DNA of 64,000 nt from Arcuatula senhousia (Eukaryota > Mollusca > Bivalvia > Mytilida > Mytilidae), in contig OZ020317.1 of assembly GCA_963971305.1 (NCBI GenBank), forward strand, positions 11,984,001 to 12,048,000, written 5' to 3'. How positions within the stretch are numbered: the first letter of the stretch is position 1; each line of letters begins with the position of its first letter. Made by a program: the position numbers and the translations under genes. Shown piece after piece: positions 25,211 to 37,859 of the stretch. The notes below the pieces were generated by a model that worked only from the letters and a program-made list of their open reading frames with translations, was not told the origin of the DNA and searched no databases.

Positions 25211-26329
25211 TCGTTTAGTAATTGGGGGCCTAAAAGGGGCCAAAATTAATTCTTTTTTCGTTTGTTCCCACAATAACAATTGTTCTGGTAAACCAATTGG
25301 TGTTGAATTTTACTTTAATGTTTTATACCTTAAAAGGATGAATTGGATTGATTTTGGGGGTCGCCTTTATTCGTTTACAAATTAGGGGTCCAAAAGGGGC
25401 CAAAAATTCAATTTTTTTGTATTGTTGTAAACAAATTTCATCTGTAGAATATAAGACCAAACTCAAATGGTTATTAACTAATGAAGATTTAGAAATTCTT
25501 GATCTTGTATGTTCATTCCTGGCACACATTTAATGTTGTTTTTTTTAATCCTCTAAATATGTACTGGTCTGCCACATTGATAGTACATTCATTATGTTAT
25601 ATTTAAGAGTTCTGAGAATATATATAATCAAAATGCACGACTGCAGTTCTTAAGCCCCTGGTGACCACAGCATTCATAGAACATTCACAAACTGTACATG
25701 GGAAGGAAACTTCTATGGGTGCTTTGATCACGGGGAGAACTGTACAGTATATGTATAAATCAATGCGACATGTAGTTATTAGTTTCGCGGTCCTAAAGCA
25801 CCGTCCCCTGGTGACCATAGCATGCATATAACTATAATATGGAGTAGGCATTGCCTAATTGCGAGCATATCTAAAAGGGACTACGTTTTGTTTATTTTCC
25901 AATATTTCCATTTGCTTATTTTGGGGCGAGATGGTATGGGGCGATTAAGCTTCGATACACGTTAGTTTCGTACGTGCATATAACCAAGACGAAACGAGCA
26001 GCTTATGTGTATTAATTATTTTAACAATATTATTTTCTTGTAAAAAGCGCAATTTATTATTTTTTTAAGCATTATTTCTTTTCTTGTAAATTATTTTAAC
26101 ATTCACTCCGGTCCTGTAAAAATAAAAACCCTTTCCGGACCATAAAAAATCTAAATCAGCATTAGCAAATTTCTCGCGGAAACAAATACCGTAGAGCTCT
26201 CCGCTCGCTATAATTCTATATATCTTGTTTATGTGATCTCATCACCGGGAGGACTGCTATGACAAAGGTTGTTTTTTTTTACTTGTAATTTATCATTGAA
26301 GCATAATGAAAAATTGGTCCTTTTTATTG

Positions 26330-27560
26330 TCTCGCCTGCGACGAAAAGTCGCGGAAGGCGAGACATAGGTATTACTTGACGGCGGCGGCGTCGTAAACTT
26401 TTTTGTAAGACTTTTGTGGACAATGAATTGCTTGAAAAGTATAATAGCTAGGCATCTGATATTTGGTATACAGACAGTTCAGGTTATGGTCTACGCAACT
26501 GTTACCATGCCGTGTGACCCTGACCCCATTTTCATGCTCCAGTGACTCTGTGAACTTAGGTCCTTTTTAGGCTGTAAACTTTTTTGTAAGACTTTAGTGG
26601 ACGATGAATTGCTGGAAAAGTGTAATAGCTAGGCATCTGATATTTGGTATACAGACAGTTCAGGTTATGCTCTACGCAACTGTTACCATGCCGTGTGACC
26701 CTGACCCCATTTTCATGCTCCAGTGACTCTGTGAACTTAGGTCCTTTTTAGGCTGTAAACTTTTTTGTAAGACTTTAGTGGACGATGAATTGCTGGAAAA
26801 GTGTAATAGCTAGGCATCTGATATTTGGTATACAGACAGTTCAGGTTATGGTCTACGCAACTGTCACCATGCCGTGTGACCCTGACCCCATTTTCACGCT
26901 CCAGTGACTCTGTGAACTTAGGTCTTTTTTAAGGCCGTAAACTTTTTTGTAAGACTTTTGTGGACGATGAATTGCTGGAAAAGTATAATAGCTAGGCATC
27001 TGATATTTGGTATTCAGACAGTTCAAGTTATGGTCCACGCAACTGTCACAATGCCGTGTGACCCTGACCCCATTTTCATGCTCCAGTGACTCTGTGAACT
27101 TAGGTCTTTTTCAGGCTGTAAACTTTTTTGTAAGTCTTTTGTGGACGATGAATTGCTGGAAAAATATAATAGCTTTGGTATACAGACAGTTCAGGTTATG
27201 GTATACGCAACTGTCACCATGCTGTGTGACCCTGACCCCATTCTCACGCTCCAGTGACTCTGTGAACTTAAGTCTTTTTCAGGTAGAAAACTTTTTTGTA
27301 AGTCTTTTGTGGACAATGAATTCTGGAAAAGAATAATAGCTAGGCATCTGATATTGGGTATACAGACAGGTGAGGTTATGGTTAACGTAACAGTCTCCAT
27401 GCCATGTGACCATGACCCCATTTTAGGGTCCAGTGACTCTGTGAACTTAGGTCTTTTTTCAGGCAGAAAATTTTGTGCAATACTTGTGTGGACAATAAAT
27501 TGCTTGAAATAGCTAGGCATCTGATACTGGTTATACAGACACAATTTGTGTTTATATCAA
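26330..27560 (+). repeat. tandem array, unit about 184 bp, six copies, with CTCGCC hairpin head
   Basis: It starts at GTCTCGCCTGCGACGAAAAG and GCGGAAGGCGAGAC (a hairpin) followed by GGCGGCGGCGTCG. Units recur near 26393, 26573, 26753, 26935, 27117 and 27290, each with GTAAACTTTTTTGTAAGAC, AGCTAGGCATCTGATATTTG, ACCATGCCGTGTGACCCTG and CTCCAGTGACTCTGTGAAC. It ends with GGCAGGGGAGACATAC. The first four units are nearly identical and the last two are diverged. An inverted, shorter relative is at 38470-39040. Confidence 0.85.
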
Positions 27561-27842
27561 GAAATGAAAGCTTAGGTGGTTGATTTTAGTGATGGTGCCG
27601 GCAGGGGAGACATACTTTTAGTGGCCACACTTGTTTCCAGACTCTTTGAACAAGTATATGGTATCTGTACTAAGCTGTCTATTTATTATAATCTTAAACT
27701 TTATTTTATTCTCTGTTATAAATATCATGTACTTGTATAATCATTGTAATGCTGCTACTCTTTGATTTGTTTTTTTTTTTTTGCATGTTAAAGTCTTGTC
27801 AAGTAGTGGATGTCAAAAAGGGGGGATTTTTGCACCCCCCTT

Positions 27843-29611
27843 TTTATACGACCGCAAAAAATTTGCTGGCGTATAATGGTATGACGCTGTCGTCGTCGTT
27901 GTCGTCGTCGTCATCGTCGTCGTTGTCGTTGTCTGTTAACTTTAGTGTATACACGATAACTTTAGTTTTAGTTATCCCAATGCAATAAAACTTCACAATG
28001 ATATTCCTTACCATTATAGGATGGATGGGATTGATTTTGGGGGTCCCACCTGTTTTGGTTTCGAAATTAGGGGCCAAAAATGCTACTTTTATGTTTGTTG
28101 CCACAATAACTTTAGTTCTAGTTATGCAATTGCTTTGTACTTTGGCATTTATGTTCCTTGCCATAAAAGGGTGAATGGGATTGATTTTGGGAGTCCCCCC
28201 TTTTTTGTTTCGAAATTAAGGGCCCAAAAGGGGCAACAAATTCAAATATGTTATTGTTTCCACCATAACTTTGTTCCTATAGTTGGGTTATTGCTGTGAA
28301 ATTTGTAAATAATTTTCCTACCCCAGACATAGGTTGATCATCTAAGTAATTATAATTTGGTTCCCCAGTTTGTTTGGTTTTTTTTTGGTTTTACTGTTCT
28401 ATGCTCTTCATAATCATATAGTGTTTGGCATTTTCAATATTTTTAGTAGAGCGCCTCTGATGAGTCTTGAATACACGAAACGCGCGTCAGGCGTAGCAAA
28501 ATTTATTGTCTGGAACTATGTTGTCATTTGTATTTCTTACTATAAAAGAATGAACCTGATGAACTTATGCAGGCCCCCTTTTCCCCGTTATATAATCAGG
28601 GGCCAAAAGGGACCAAAATCAAAACTTTTTTTAGTAGTGGAAAATGTTGCATGTTTGTTCTTGTCAAATAGCGATACATAATTGAGAATTAATTTTCGTG
28701 ACCCCCCCTTTTCCCCTTATTATGTAATTAGGGGCCAAAAGGGACCAAAATCAAAACATTTTAACTTGTGATCCGATTTTGAATTTTTTTTTGCATGTTT
28801 GTCCTTGTCAAAAAGCGAAACAAAATTGAGAATTTATTTTTGCGACCCCCCCTTTTTTCCCCTTATTATGTAATTAGGGACAAAAGGGACCAAAATCTAA
28901 ACATTTTTACTTGTGATCCGATTTTGAAAATTTTTTTTGCATGTTTGTTCTTGTCAAATAGTGGATACAAAATTGAGAATTAATTTTTGCAACCCCCCTT
29001 TAACCCCCATTATGTAATTATGGGCCAAAACGGAAACTTATTTATATGTGGTCTAACTTTGATTTCCTTTAAAAAAATAATTCCTTTTAAAATGTGAGTG
29101 GAAAGTCCACCAAAAGCTGCATGTGTCAAAAACCTTTGTCAGTCCACCAGGAACTGCATGTGTCCAGAGCTATTGACTATCCATATTGGGCCTAAAGCAT
29201 ACAGGATTCAACATGTTGCGGTCGTATCAAAATCAAAGCTTTCTTATTTATTGTCCGATTTCGAAATTATTTTTTTTGCTAATAGTAATTCTTGCTTAGA
29301 AGTGAATGAACAAAATTATTTTATAACACTCCGGGTTCTTATTGCCGTTAGGTGCCAAAGGGGCAAAAATGAAAGGTAGCAGATATCATTAATTAGGAGC
29401 CAAATGAGGTAATACTTTGTTTAACTGTAATTTATTTTTGTCCTGCTTTTGAAAAAAAGTGTTCCTTGTGAAATATGCGAGGAAAATCCACCAAAGGCTG
29501 CATGTTTCAAAAAACTTTGTCAGTCCACCATGGGGTGCATGTGTCAAAAGCAATTGACTATCCAATATTGGGCCTAAAACGTGCAGGGTTTGAAATGTTG
29601 CGGTCGTATCA
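27843..29611 (+). mobile_element. TATACGACCGCAA element with internal GGGGCCAAAAGGG repeats
   Basis: The left end is TTATACGACCGCAAAA and the right end TTGCGGTCGTATCATG, inverted copies of the same motif. Inside, a GTCGTCGTC microsatellite is followed by diverged units with AATTAGGGGCCAAAAGGG and CCCCCCTTTT. The terminal part (TCCACCAAAGGCTGCATGT ... GTTGCGGTCGTATC) occurs twice, ending at 29228 and 29611. No transposase was seen; open frames reflect the simple repeats. Confidence 0.65.
28320..28545 (+). repeat. insertion of the AGACGAAACGCGCGTC-type dispersed repeat
   Basis: CCCAGACATAGGTTGATCAT, TAATTTGGTTCCCCAGTTTG, GTAGAGCGCCTCTGATGAG and ACGAAACGCGCGTCAGGCG match the units at 62972-63735. 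It lies inside the larger 27843-29611 element, so it is probably a nested insertion. Confidence 0.7.
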
Positions 29612-29953
29612 TGCTGCGCTCGGAAAAGCTTTTTATTTTATTTTGTTTTAACTTGATATGATTGTTAGTTACTGGTAGTATTCCCTGCTTGGTGAAATGC
29701 TACATGCTAATGAAGCCTATATAACTTGTTCAACGACCCATTATAGTAATTGATGACCACGGAAAGTATAACTATTCTTTGAAATTTTCAAAGGTCAAGA
29801 ACCACAGACATTAAAAAGTGACTGGGGCCATTAAGATGCTGGGCAAAAAAAATATATCCATATTTTCATGGTAAAATCCAGGGGATTCCGAAAATCTGAC
29901 AGAAATCTCAAAAAATGGACCAGCGATCATCCTTAATATGAAATCTAGTTGAA

Positions 29954-30515
29954 TTAAGGTGGAGCAGGACAGTGGTCATGTGACTTGCCCAAAATAAAAT
30001 GAAATTTGAAAAATATTTTGAGATTTTTTTGTTTTTAGATTCTTTATACCTAGTTTAGGCACATTTTATCAACATGTTTAAAATTTGTATTCTAAAAGTA
30101 GTATAAAATCTTAGCTAAAGTATGGTCAAGGGAGGCAATTTGGCAAAAATCATGAAAAATCATCGTTTTTGGCTCTTATCTTTGCTTGTACGTAAAAATC
30201 AAGGGAAGAAACCCCACTTGAAATTAATTTAAGATGATGAATTGTTGTAAGATCTATAAAATGTAAAAAAATAAGGGAAATCTATTGACAGGAAAAAAAG
30301 TAATGGAACATTTTTGTGTGTTTTTATGACTTTTCCTATATAACTCATATTAAAATATTGATACTTAAACTTGATATAACTCGAAAAGTAGGGAAGAAAC
30401 CCATGAATTTTGAATCAAATTATGAAATAGTATATCATTTTGGACATTTATGCCAATTTTGAAGAAAATCTATTGACAAATTAATTTTTGACCCAAGTGC
30501 CACGCTCTACCTTAA
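29954..30515. mobile_element. TTAA-flanked MITE
   Basis: TTAA at 29954-29957 is followed by GGTGGAGC and GTGACTTG. The right end reads CAAGTGCCAC, GCTCTACC and then TTAA at 30512-30515. The TTAA target and inverted ends resemble piggyBac-type non-autonomous elements. There is no open frame. The inverted ends are imperfect, with an indel in the left one. Confidence 0.5.
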
Positions 30516-30539
30516 CGCTGTAAAGATATTGAGTATTAT

Positions 30540-30834
30540 ACGCTCCCGAAGGGAGCGATAATGGTAGAAATGTCAATATTCTAGTTGTACTATGGGCTCA
30601 ATTTTCCTTCAACGTCCGGTAAATCACGCGCGGTTTCACGGACTTTCTGCGTCTTTTTAACGCTTTTTTCTATGAAAATTCCTGACGTCATTAAGCGCAC
30701 AAAGGACCCACAAGAAAAGCTACTTTGTTTTTATTTTCGAATAAGAATTTGTTTCAATTAATTGCCCAATAAACATTTGAAAAATTATTTTAGCTTGTAA
30801 AATATTTAAGGATACGTTCAAACTTCGGGAGCGT
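30540..30834. mobile_element. short element bounded by ACGCTCCCGAAG inverted ends
   Basis: ACGCTCCCGAAG at the left, itself part of a CGCTCCCGAAGGGAGCG hairpin, is inverted at 30823-30834 (CTTCGGGAGCGT). About 295 bp, no open frame, no clear target duplication. Confidence 0.45.
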
Positions 30835-30856
30835 CACAGGTTTAACCTGCATCATA

Positions 30857-31003
30857 TTACAATTATCACCCTAGTTGGTGTGTGACCCGGTGGTTTCTTT
30901 CCCCGAGAAAGTAAGGTCACCCGAGGGCTTGTCCCGAGAGTGACCTTACTTTTCGAGGGGAAAGAAATACCGGGTCACATATCATCTAGGGTGATAACTG
31001 TTA
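30857..31003. repeat. large inverted repeat, arms about 60 bp
   Basis: AATTATCACCCTAG, GTGTGACCCGG, TTTCTTTCCCCGAGAAAGTA and AGGTCAC are repeated in inverse order and orientation on the other side of a loop of about 18 bp, ending CTAGGGTGATAACT. Single-base bulges separate matched blocks. Related GACCTTACC and GACCCA segments recur near 31695-31735. Confidence 0.75.
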
Positions 31004-32063
31004 TATTAGCGAGCATCGCAGATGCGAGCCCTACGGCATTGTGCATGTTTTGAGATGTGCCAGAAATATACTGACGATAAAACCGGAACAGGTTTACTTT
31101 TACGGAGTGAATAAAATAATAGGCACGGAGCAAGTAAAACAATCAACCCTGTGGGCTTATAAAAAATACATCATAATCGGTTATGCAAAATAAAAAATAA
31201 AAAATTCAAAAACAGTGATAAAACCCTCATTCATCCACTTGTTTATTTTTACACACAGATTTTTATTTTAACACCATTCGGTCTTTTCCGCTGAAAAACG
31301 ATTTTCCGAAAATTACCGAGCTAGCTTTAGGCAACATCGTCCCATTGACTAGTCATACCAAATGCATGATACTGACCTAGCTTTGTTAAATTCTAAGTAA
31401 GATAAAGAAATACATAAATTTACTGACTAAAACCTACTCATAATAATAAACAAAAGGTTCTGACCTGAAAATGAAAGAAGAGTCCCATGCTTTTAAAAGG
31501 TATATAGATTTTTGATGCTCGCTAAAAAGGCAGGGCCTTAATCATATTATATTGAATATTTAAATGAAAATACCCCGGTATTTAATTTTAAATTTTAAAC
31601 ATATTTCGGGCATTTTAACCTTTTTTCATGGGAAAAAATACAGCCGTTACAATATTGAAGAAAAATCGTGGGGCCACGTGCAAAATCTCACGAGAGGGTG
31701 ACCTTACCATGCGACCCAACGATTACCGGTTGACCCAGCGAAATATCACATGTCACGTGAAAACCTCTAAGCGAATCACAATAAAGATTTTTATATGAGT
31801 AATGACAGAGTATATAATATAGCTACTTTCCAGTTGATAAATTGTATTGTTTTGAGCTGAATACGGTTTCCTGGTAATACTAGTATGATGAAGATAAGCT
31901 TTCAGTCTAATATGTGGTATAACGAAATGACTAATACCGAGTACCGAAAACTAATAGTTTGATAGCATCGGTACCGATTGATGCCTAATATGACGGTTAA
32001 AAAAATACTACAAAGATTGTAGATGAGCATGAAGATCAATTAAAAAGGTGGAAAGACTTTATA

Positions 32064-34070
32064 GGCGAGCGGCAGATATCGAAAAAGTCGTCTAATTAAA
32101 AAATTTAAATTACCCAAAAACCTCAGGAGATTTTTTGAACTCAAATAAAAGGTTGATTATTCTATTTTATGGATATATATGTTTGACAGGTCGAATATGG
32201 TCAGAAGATATAAAAAAAAATTGTTTTGTACATGTACCCTATGAAAATCTCTAATGGCTTGATTTTTTAAAATTATTTTTTTTACCTAAAAAACACACAC
32301 GAAAAATATATTGTAAATCACATCATGAAATATTTTGCCCAATTCTTTGTTTGCAATTGAATTTTTAAAAAACAATAATAGTTTTCTACAATTTTTATCG
32401 AATTTAAAATCACGAATAAAAGAAGCAAAAATACACGTTAATTTTAACTTGTGCAACATGAATTGTCATTAAAATCAAACAAATTGTATACTTAGATCAA
32501 GAAAATGTTGTAAGGCTACTTTTTAGTTAAAATTGCATACTTCAGACAAATGATAATAAAGTTATACTTAATTAGATATGTAAGATTTTGAGAAAAATGA
32601 CTGCAGATGACTCGGAAAACTGTCGGAGTGTCCCGTATTTACATTTTTACTATAATCTGATTGATTAGTAATTGTAAGAATTTTCATTTTTTGGTGTAAT
32701 GATGAAGAATATGTGCTAGTTTTGGGTTTGTGTGAACACAATGAATTTATTATTTGGTCTTTGCTTTTATTTTTAACCTCCGATGTTTGATAAAAGCAAA
32801 GTTTTAAAATTTTGTGAAGAGTGTACTTGACTTTTGAGGTGCGTTTGATATGTTGAACTGAATAAAAATTCGATTGCAGAAAAATAATAAATTAATGCCC
32901 TATTTTTTGGCGAAAATATTTGAAATAATGTTACTAGACTATCTATTTGAAACTAAAAGTATAAACTGTGCACATAAGCACCCAGGAGCAAATCAAGAAA
33001 TTTTCGAAAAAAGGGGGAGGGCTCTACATAAAACCTTGTTGCTGAAGATATTAATGTCAGTTTTGCCTAAAATCTATAAGTTTTTTTTACATTTTGATAC
33101 TAAGCGACATTAAGGGGCTTCCAGAACACCCCACCCGCTGGAGCCGTCATTGTACAATGATTTGATCGTCTTTTGAACTTATGAATGACGCTTAAAAAGT
33201 TATAATCTTTGAGCTCATATTGTACAATGTTCTGACCATTTAAGAATCGTCAAACTAATATGTTCTGAAAGCCAAAACTTTCATCTCTCTATTAAGTCCA
33301 AAATATCTCCCAAAGTTTATTATTAAATTATAAAACTTAAAAGTTTTTAAAACTTCTAATCGCCACTTAACTCATATGTGTTTTTCAGTTAATTTTTCAA
33401 TGATTTTCTTTCTCTTTTCGGTGCAAAGTTATTGTTCTCAACTTAACTAGTTGGAATAAAGATATTTTTGTTGGTTTTTGACTCCTATTCCGTTTTAAAC
33501 ATGTTAATGGTAACTCAGTACACTTTTTATTAAAAAACTAATATTCTGGTTTATTCCACAAATGTGGTGTTTTTGAGGCAATGAACACAATTGAACCATT
33601 TATTTTTGTTACAAACGAAAGATAAGATAATGTTTTACAAATAGAGGAAAAAAGTAAGTGAAAATGTGAATTCTTTTTTTGCAATTCAAACTTTTATACA
33701 CAAAAATCATAATAATTTGACCCTTTTCGAAAAATAGAAAAAATGACGTCATAAATTTCTTCAAAGAGACCAAAAGTGAATGATTTATATTCACTTATAT
33801 TTGTAAGTAATATTAAGTCTTTAATTTCTAACTTTTAACCACATTTTGTAACATTCCAGTTGCCTTAATGTTTGCAGACTCAAACTTTTAGATTTTGGGT
33901 AGTGACCTTTGACCTTTATTTTTTTCATGTTCTGACCAGATTTCAAATGGCAAACATCGATATTATTAAAGCTTAAGTAATAAACTATCAATATAGTCAA
34001 AAATATCTCATGAGGTTTTTGGGTAATTTAATTTTTTTTCAAGACCCTTTCCGCCGCTCGCCTATTAGAT
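32064..34070. mobile_element. 2.0-kb TIR element in a TA site, no transposase
   Basis: The left end GGCGAGCGGC continues to AATTACCCAAAAACCTCA at about 32125. The right end runs from TGAGGTTTTTGGGTAATT (about 34010) to GCCGCTCGCC, followed by TAT. TA is present on both sides. Between them is AT-rich DNA with only short open frames (for example 32874-33113), none recognisable. The TA target and TIRs suggest a Tc1/mariner-like non-autonomous element. Confidence 0.6.
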
Positions 34071-35120
34071 TACGTTATCATACCGGTTATTAAGTATTTG
34101 AAATATCGCATTTTATACGTGTATTGTATTATAGTGAGAAAATTTAAACTTTTTTATCTCAGTATATTTTTAAAATGGTGAACTAATAATCATGGTAATA
34201 CCAATAAGTGATAAAACTTTCATATTTTTAAAAAGTTGGCTACAAAGTACACTTAACAGGGTATTCCAAAGCCTAGGTGTGATACCCTACTAAATACTAA
34301 GTTAACCCTCTTTGATTAAAGCAGTCGGGATGCATCTCGAGGTATGCTAACCTACCAATGACTAAATGCTAAGACAACCTTCTTCGAACAAAGTAGTTGG
34401 GACGTAATTAAAATTTCCACAAAACGTGACAAGCCTAAAGCAAAACAGTTTTTCTATTAGCGAATCGATTCTTTTACTTTGACTCTCCAATCTCAACAGT
34501 TAATAAATATAACTCTTTGTACGGATGCCATGTCATAATCCGATGCTCAATAAAGCAAAGGAGAAAATTAGACAGTAGGAAAAAATATCCGTGGCGATGG
34601 ATGACATATGGTTTTTACTGAAGGAAAAATAGATTCTTATTTCACTTGGTACTAATTGAGAATCGAGCAAATGTCTTCTTTCCATTTTCATGTCGCCTGC
34701 ATTGTATTGCAAAGCGGCGTGACACTGACACTATCCATCGTCTTGCCACTTTCTGCGTCGTACTGACGATGCGCGTGTTATTGGTGGTACCACTAGGATT
34801 TTGGAATTGATATCAAGTAACAATGCATTCTACGCCCGGGGGGAGGGTTTCTCCCTATATAATCAATGGTAACTCCGTGCTACATTAAAGGGTCTGGGCT
34901 TTTTTTTCAGACCGGCCTTATGGTGTAGAACAGGATTATAAATTCAACCCTGTCGCTACCAACATGTTAACATCAATGAGTTGCATCAGTTGAATAAAAT
35001 AGACATGACTTTAAAACATTAGAATGCTTCTAAAGTGTTTGTTACTGAGCTCTTTCTTTAATACTTTTTTTATAATTTAAAAACATTGCAGTTACTGCCC
35101 AGATATATGTGTGCTTAAAT

Positions 35121-35452
35121 GAGGGTGGTAAAGGGGTATTTTCGTGCTACGTTTTCGACGTTTTTATTTTACGTGTTTTCGTGATTTTGATTTTTATTTC
35201 TCGTGTTTTCGTGTTGGGGAAGTTGTACGTGCTCCGTTTTTGTCTGTATTTTTATCCCGTGTTTCGTGTTTTGAGATTTTTATTACCCGTGCTTCGTTTT
35301 TCTGCCTTTTAGAGGCACGTGATTTCGTGTTTTCGATTATCTGAATTCATTTTTCTCGTGTTTCGTGTTTGCCAATTTTATAAATTGTGCTTCGTTTTCA
35401 GCGTTTCTGAAGCACGTGTTTTCGTGATTGGATCTCCCCTTTACCACCCCTA
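35121..35452. mobile_element. MITE with TAAAT duplication and TTTCGTG-rich interior
   Basis: GAGGGTGGTAAAGGGG at the left and CCCCTTTACCACCCC at the right are inverted repeats differing by one base or indel. TAAAT lies immediately outside both ends. The interior has about fifteen CGTGTTTTCGTG or TGCTTCGTTTT variants, which give the apparent open frames at 35109-35344. Confidence 0.75.
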
Positions 35453-35489
35453 AATATCAAGCAAAATGATCACTGCAATACAAAATGCC

Positions 35490-35750
35490 ATTGAGTCGGT
35501 GGTGTAGTGTTTTACGCGTCGAGCTACTAAGATCAATGTTCTTGGTTCAATCCTCGTCCGGGGTGAAAATTTCATGAACCAATTTTCCGACTCTCTCTTG
35601 ACACCATTGATGAAATAATACCAAGATGTTCGTCTGTATCAAAACACTGGATCTAAGCCAGATTGAGAAGTAGGATGTGTAAATCAATATGTCTATTAAT
35701 ACATATGTGTGCCTTGCTATATTATATAAAGTAACAGTTTATCCATTTAT
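35490..35750 (+). repeat. tRNA-derived SINE-like head joined to a dispersed tail
   Basis: GTCGGTGGTGTAGTGTTTTA (A-box-like) is followed at 35544-35553 by GGTTCAATCC, a perfect Pol III B box. The tail (AAATCAATATGTCTA, CTTGCTAT, AAAGTAACAGTTT) matches the copies at 37270, 47190 and 60400. The tail is interrupted at 35751 by the element at 35751-37099 and resumes after it. Confidence 0.6.
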
Positions 35751-37099
35751 ACTATAGCCCAGATGGCTCAAACGAGATTCGAGATTCGAAATGCAAGATT
35801 CGAAATACGAGATTCGAGATTCGAAATACGAGATTCGAGATTCGAAATACGAGATTCGAGATTCGAAATACGAGATTCGAGATTCGAAATGCGAGATTCG
35901 AAATACGAGTTTCTAGATTCGATATTCGAGATTCGAGATTCGAAATTCCAAATTCAAAATACCATAATTTTTTTTTAGCGGGAGCCCAATTTTGCGGATT
36001 TTAAGAAAAATGGTATGTCTTTTTTTTGCAAAATTCAATTTTTGTGATTATATATATGAAGGTATATACTATTTACGATATTTTTTCCTTGTTCTTATTT
36101 TTGCAGTTTTTAAACTTTCACAATTTTTTTTTAAAAATGAATGCCCGAGAAAAAACACTTGGCATTAAGTCCGTATATAAGTTTTATTCAACTTTACAGC
36201 TACTCAAATTGATGGGTAATTAAGTGTGCTTTATGTAACTAAGGGATGCCTAAGATGATAGGTGATATAAATCTAAATGGCTTGCAAGTAATGAGTGTCT
36301 CCCGAAGAACCTTTCAGTAGTGGGGAAGGGTTTCTGGCTCTCGGTCAAATGTAACTTGAGTACCTTACTCTGGTGGTGGTGTGTCATGAGCTTGACGACT
36401 TAGTCACACAGCGAGTATTAAAGTAAGCAGTCGCTACACGTAATAAGGATGCATTAGCATGATATAGCAATTTTATGGCTTGTTGTCGAAAATCCATGCT
36501 ACTCTTTTAATTCAAAAAGCAAGGGATTGGATTCCAACTACGAAGCCCTTTCTGAATCTGCTACAGCAGCATCTGATTCAAACCACATTAAAATCAACAG
36601 TCAGGTGATTGAAAATACATACTAATATAAATTATCTAAATCTTTTATACAAATCCACGTGGTTTGCCAAATAAAACAATAAATCGTGACGGGTAAATAT
36701 ATCTTAATTACCAATAGCAAACAAAATATTAATATATTGATTTTCCAAAATTATGGAATACACTGTTGAATTTTTGGGTTTCTGAAATTAAAGATGACCA
36801 ATTTGTTGGTTATCAATATATTGAATTTCGAGTTTGAATCTCGAATCTCGTTTCTCGAATTTCGAATCTCGTTTCTCGAATTTCGAATCTCGTTTCTCGA
36901 ATTTCGAATCTCGTTTCTCGAATTTCGAATCTCGTATTTCGAATTTCGATTATTACATTTTTAAATAACTATTTTGATTGGTACAGGATTTTTAAACAAG
37001 CAATCTGATCGGTTTTAAGTATATTGAATCTCGAATTTCGAATTTCGATTTTTGGATCTCGAATTTCGAATCTCGACTGAGCCTTTTGGGCTTTCGTAC
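35751..37099. mobile_element. 1.35-kb TIR element with TTCGAA-type subterminal repeat blocks
   Basis: The ends contain AGCCCAGATGGCTC and GAGCCTTTTGGGCT, continuing as CGAGATTCGA on both sides. ATTTAT lies on both sides (35745-35750 and 37100-37105); intact copies of the interrupted repeat (for example 47230) have it once, confirming a 6-bp target duplication. Next to the left end (35776-35950) are repeats of GAGATTCGAAATAC. Near the right end (36825-36955 and 37022-37078) are repeats of TCTCGAATTTCGAA. There is no transposase; the 71-residue open frame of FEIRDSR repeats is a by-product. Confidence 0.8.
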
Positions 37100-37460
37100 A
37101 TTTATCAAAGTTATAAGACAGACAACTTACCATTGGTGAAAAAAAAAGAAATTACGACGATCATGTGACGGTATATTCTGCGTGTCGAGAGATATCGTTG
37201 CTTTCGAACGATTTTGCTTTGTTTTGTCATAGACAGGCTGTTCGACAATTCTTTCACGCTCGTCTCTATTTATAAATCAATATGTCTAATACCCATGTGT
37301 TCCTTGCTAATTTAAAGTAACAGTTTCCCATTTATCATAATTATAAGACTGACAGAATGACAACTTAAAAATGGTGACAAATAGAAATTATCATGATCAT
37401 ATTGCAATTTATTCTGAATATATAGAGGACATTATTTTTTTGTTTCAAAGCGAAGCCTTT
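37100..37460 (+). repeat. continuation and second copy of the interrupted dispersed repeat
   Basis: After the inserted element, TTATAAGACAGACAACTTAC resumes the repeat broken at 35751. A second copy starts near 37265 (AAATCAATATGTCTAATACC, GTTCCTTGCTAAT, CATTTATCATAATTATAAG), and further partial copies follow to about 37720. Confidence 0.7.
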
Positions 37461-37859
37461 AAAATTTCTGAGCCATAAACATGATTAAGCAACCGCAATA
37501 TTGTTGATTTCAAAAGTTCAATCTCTAATTTTGCAATTAGACTATACCTTTAACAGACTTGGACCAGAACGTTGCTTCCGAACGATTTTGCTTGATTTTG
37601 TCAAAGACAGGCTAATATAAAGAAACAGTTTACCCTTTTATCATAATTATAGGAAAGACAGAATGACAATGCAACTTGATGACAATTAGAAATTACCACG
37701 ATAATGTCACAATTTATTCTGTGTATAAAGAAAAGGATATCTTATTGCTTCAAAAAGAAGTCTTAATATCTCAGACATCAAGGAAAAAACAAAATTGTCG
37801 ACAAGAGAGAATAAACAAATGATCATTTTTTGATATATGAAATTTCCGATTGTAAAATT

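Noticed and set aside
27007..27544. Open frames on both strands over the 184-bp array
   Set aside because: Both repeat with the array period and encode no recognisable domain.
27844..28164. Asp-rich small protein on the minus strand
   Set aside because: The Asp run is the reverse translation of a GTCGTCGTC microsatellite at the left end of a dispersed element.
35515..35570. Functional tRNA gene
   Set aside because: The B box is perfect but no cloverleaf stems or acceptor pairing can be drawn; it is better explained as the head of a SINE.
35763..35978. Repeat protein with FEIRDSR units
   Set aside because: It is a translation of the subterminal TTCGAA-type DNA repeat of a transposon; there is no start context or downstream coding sequence.
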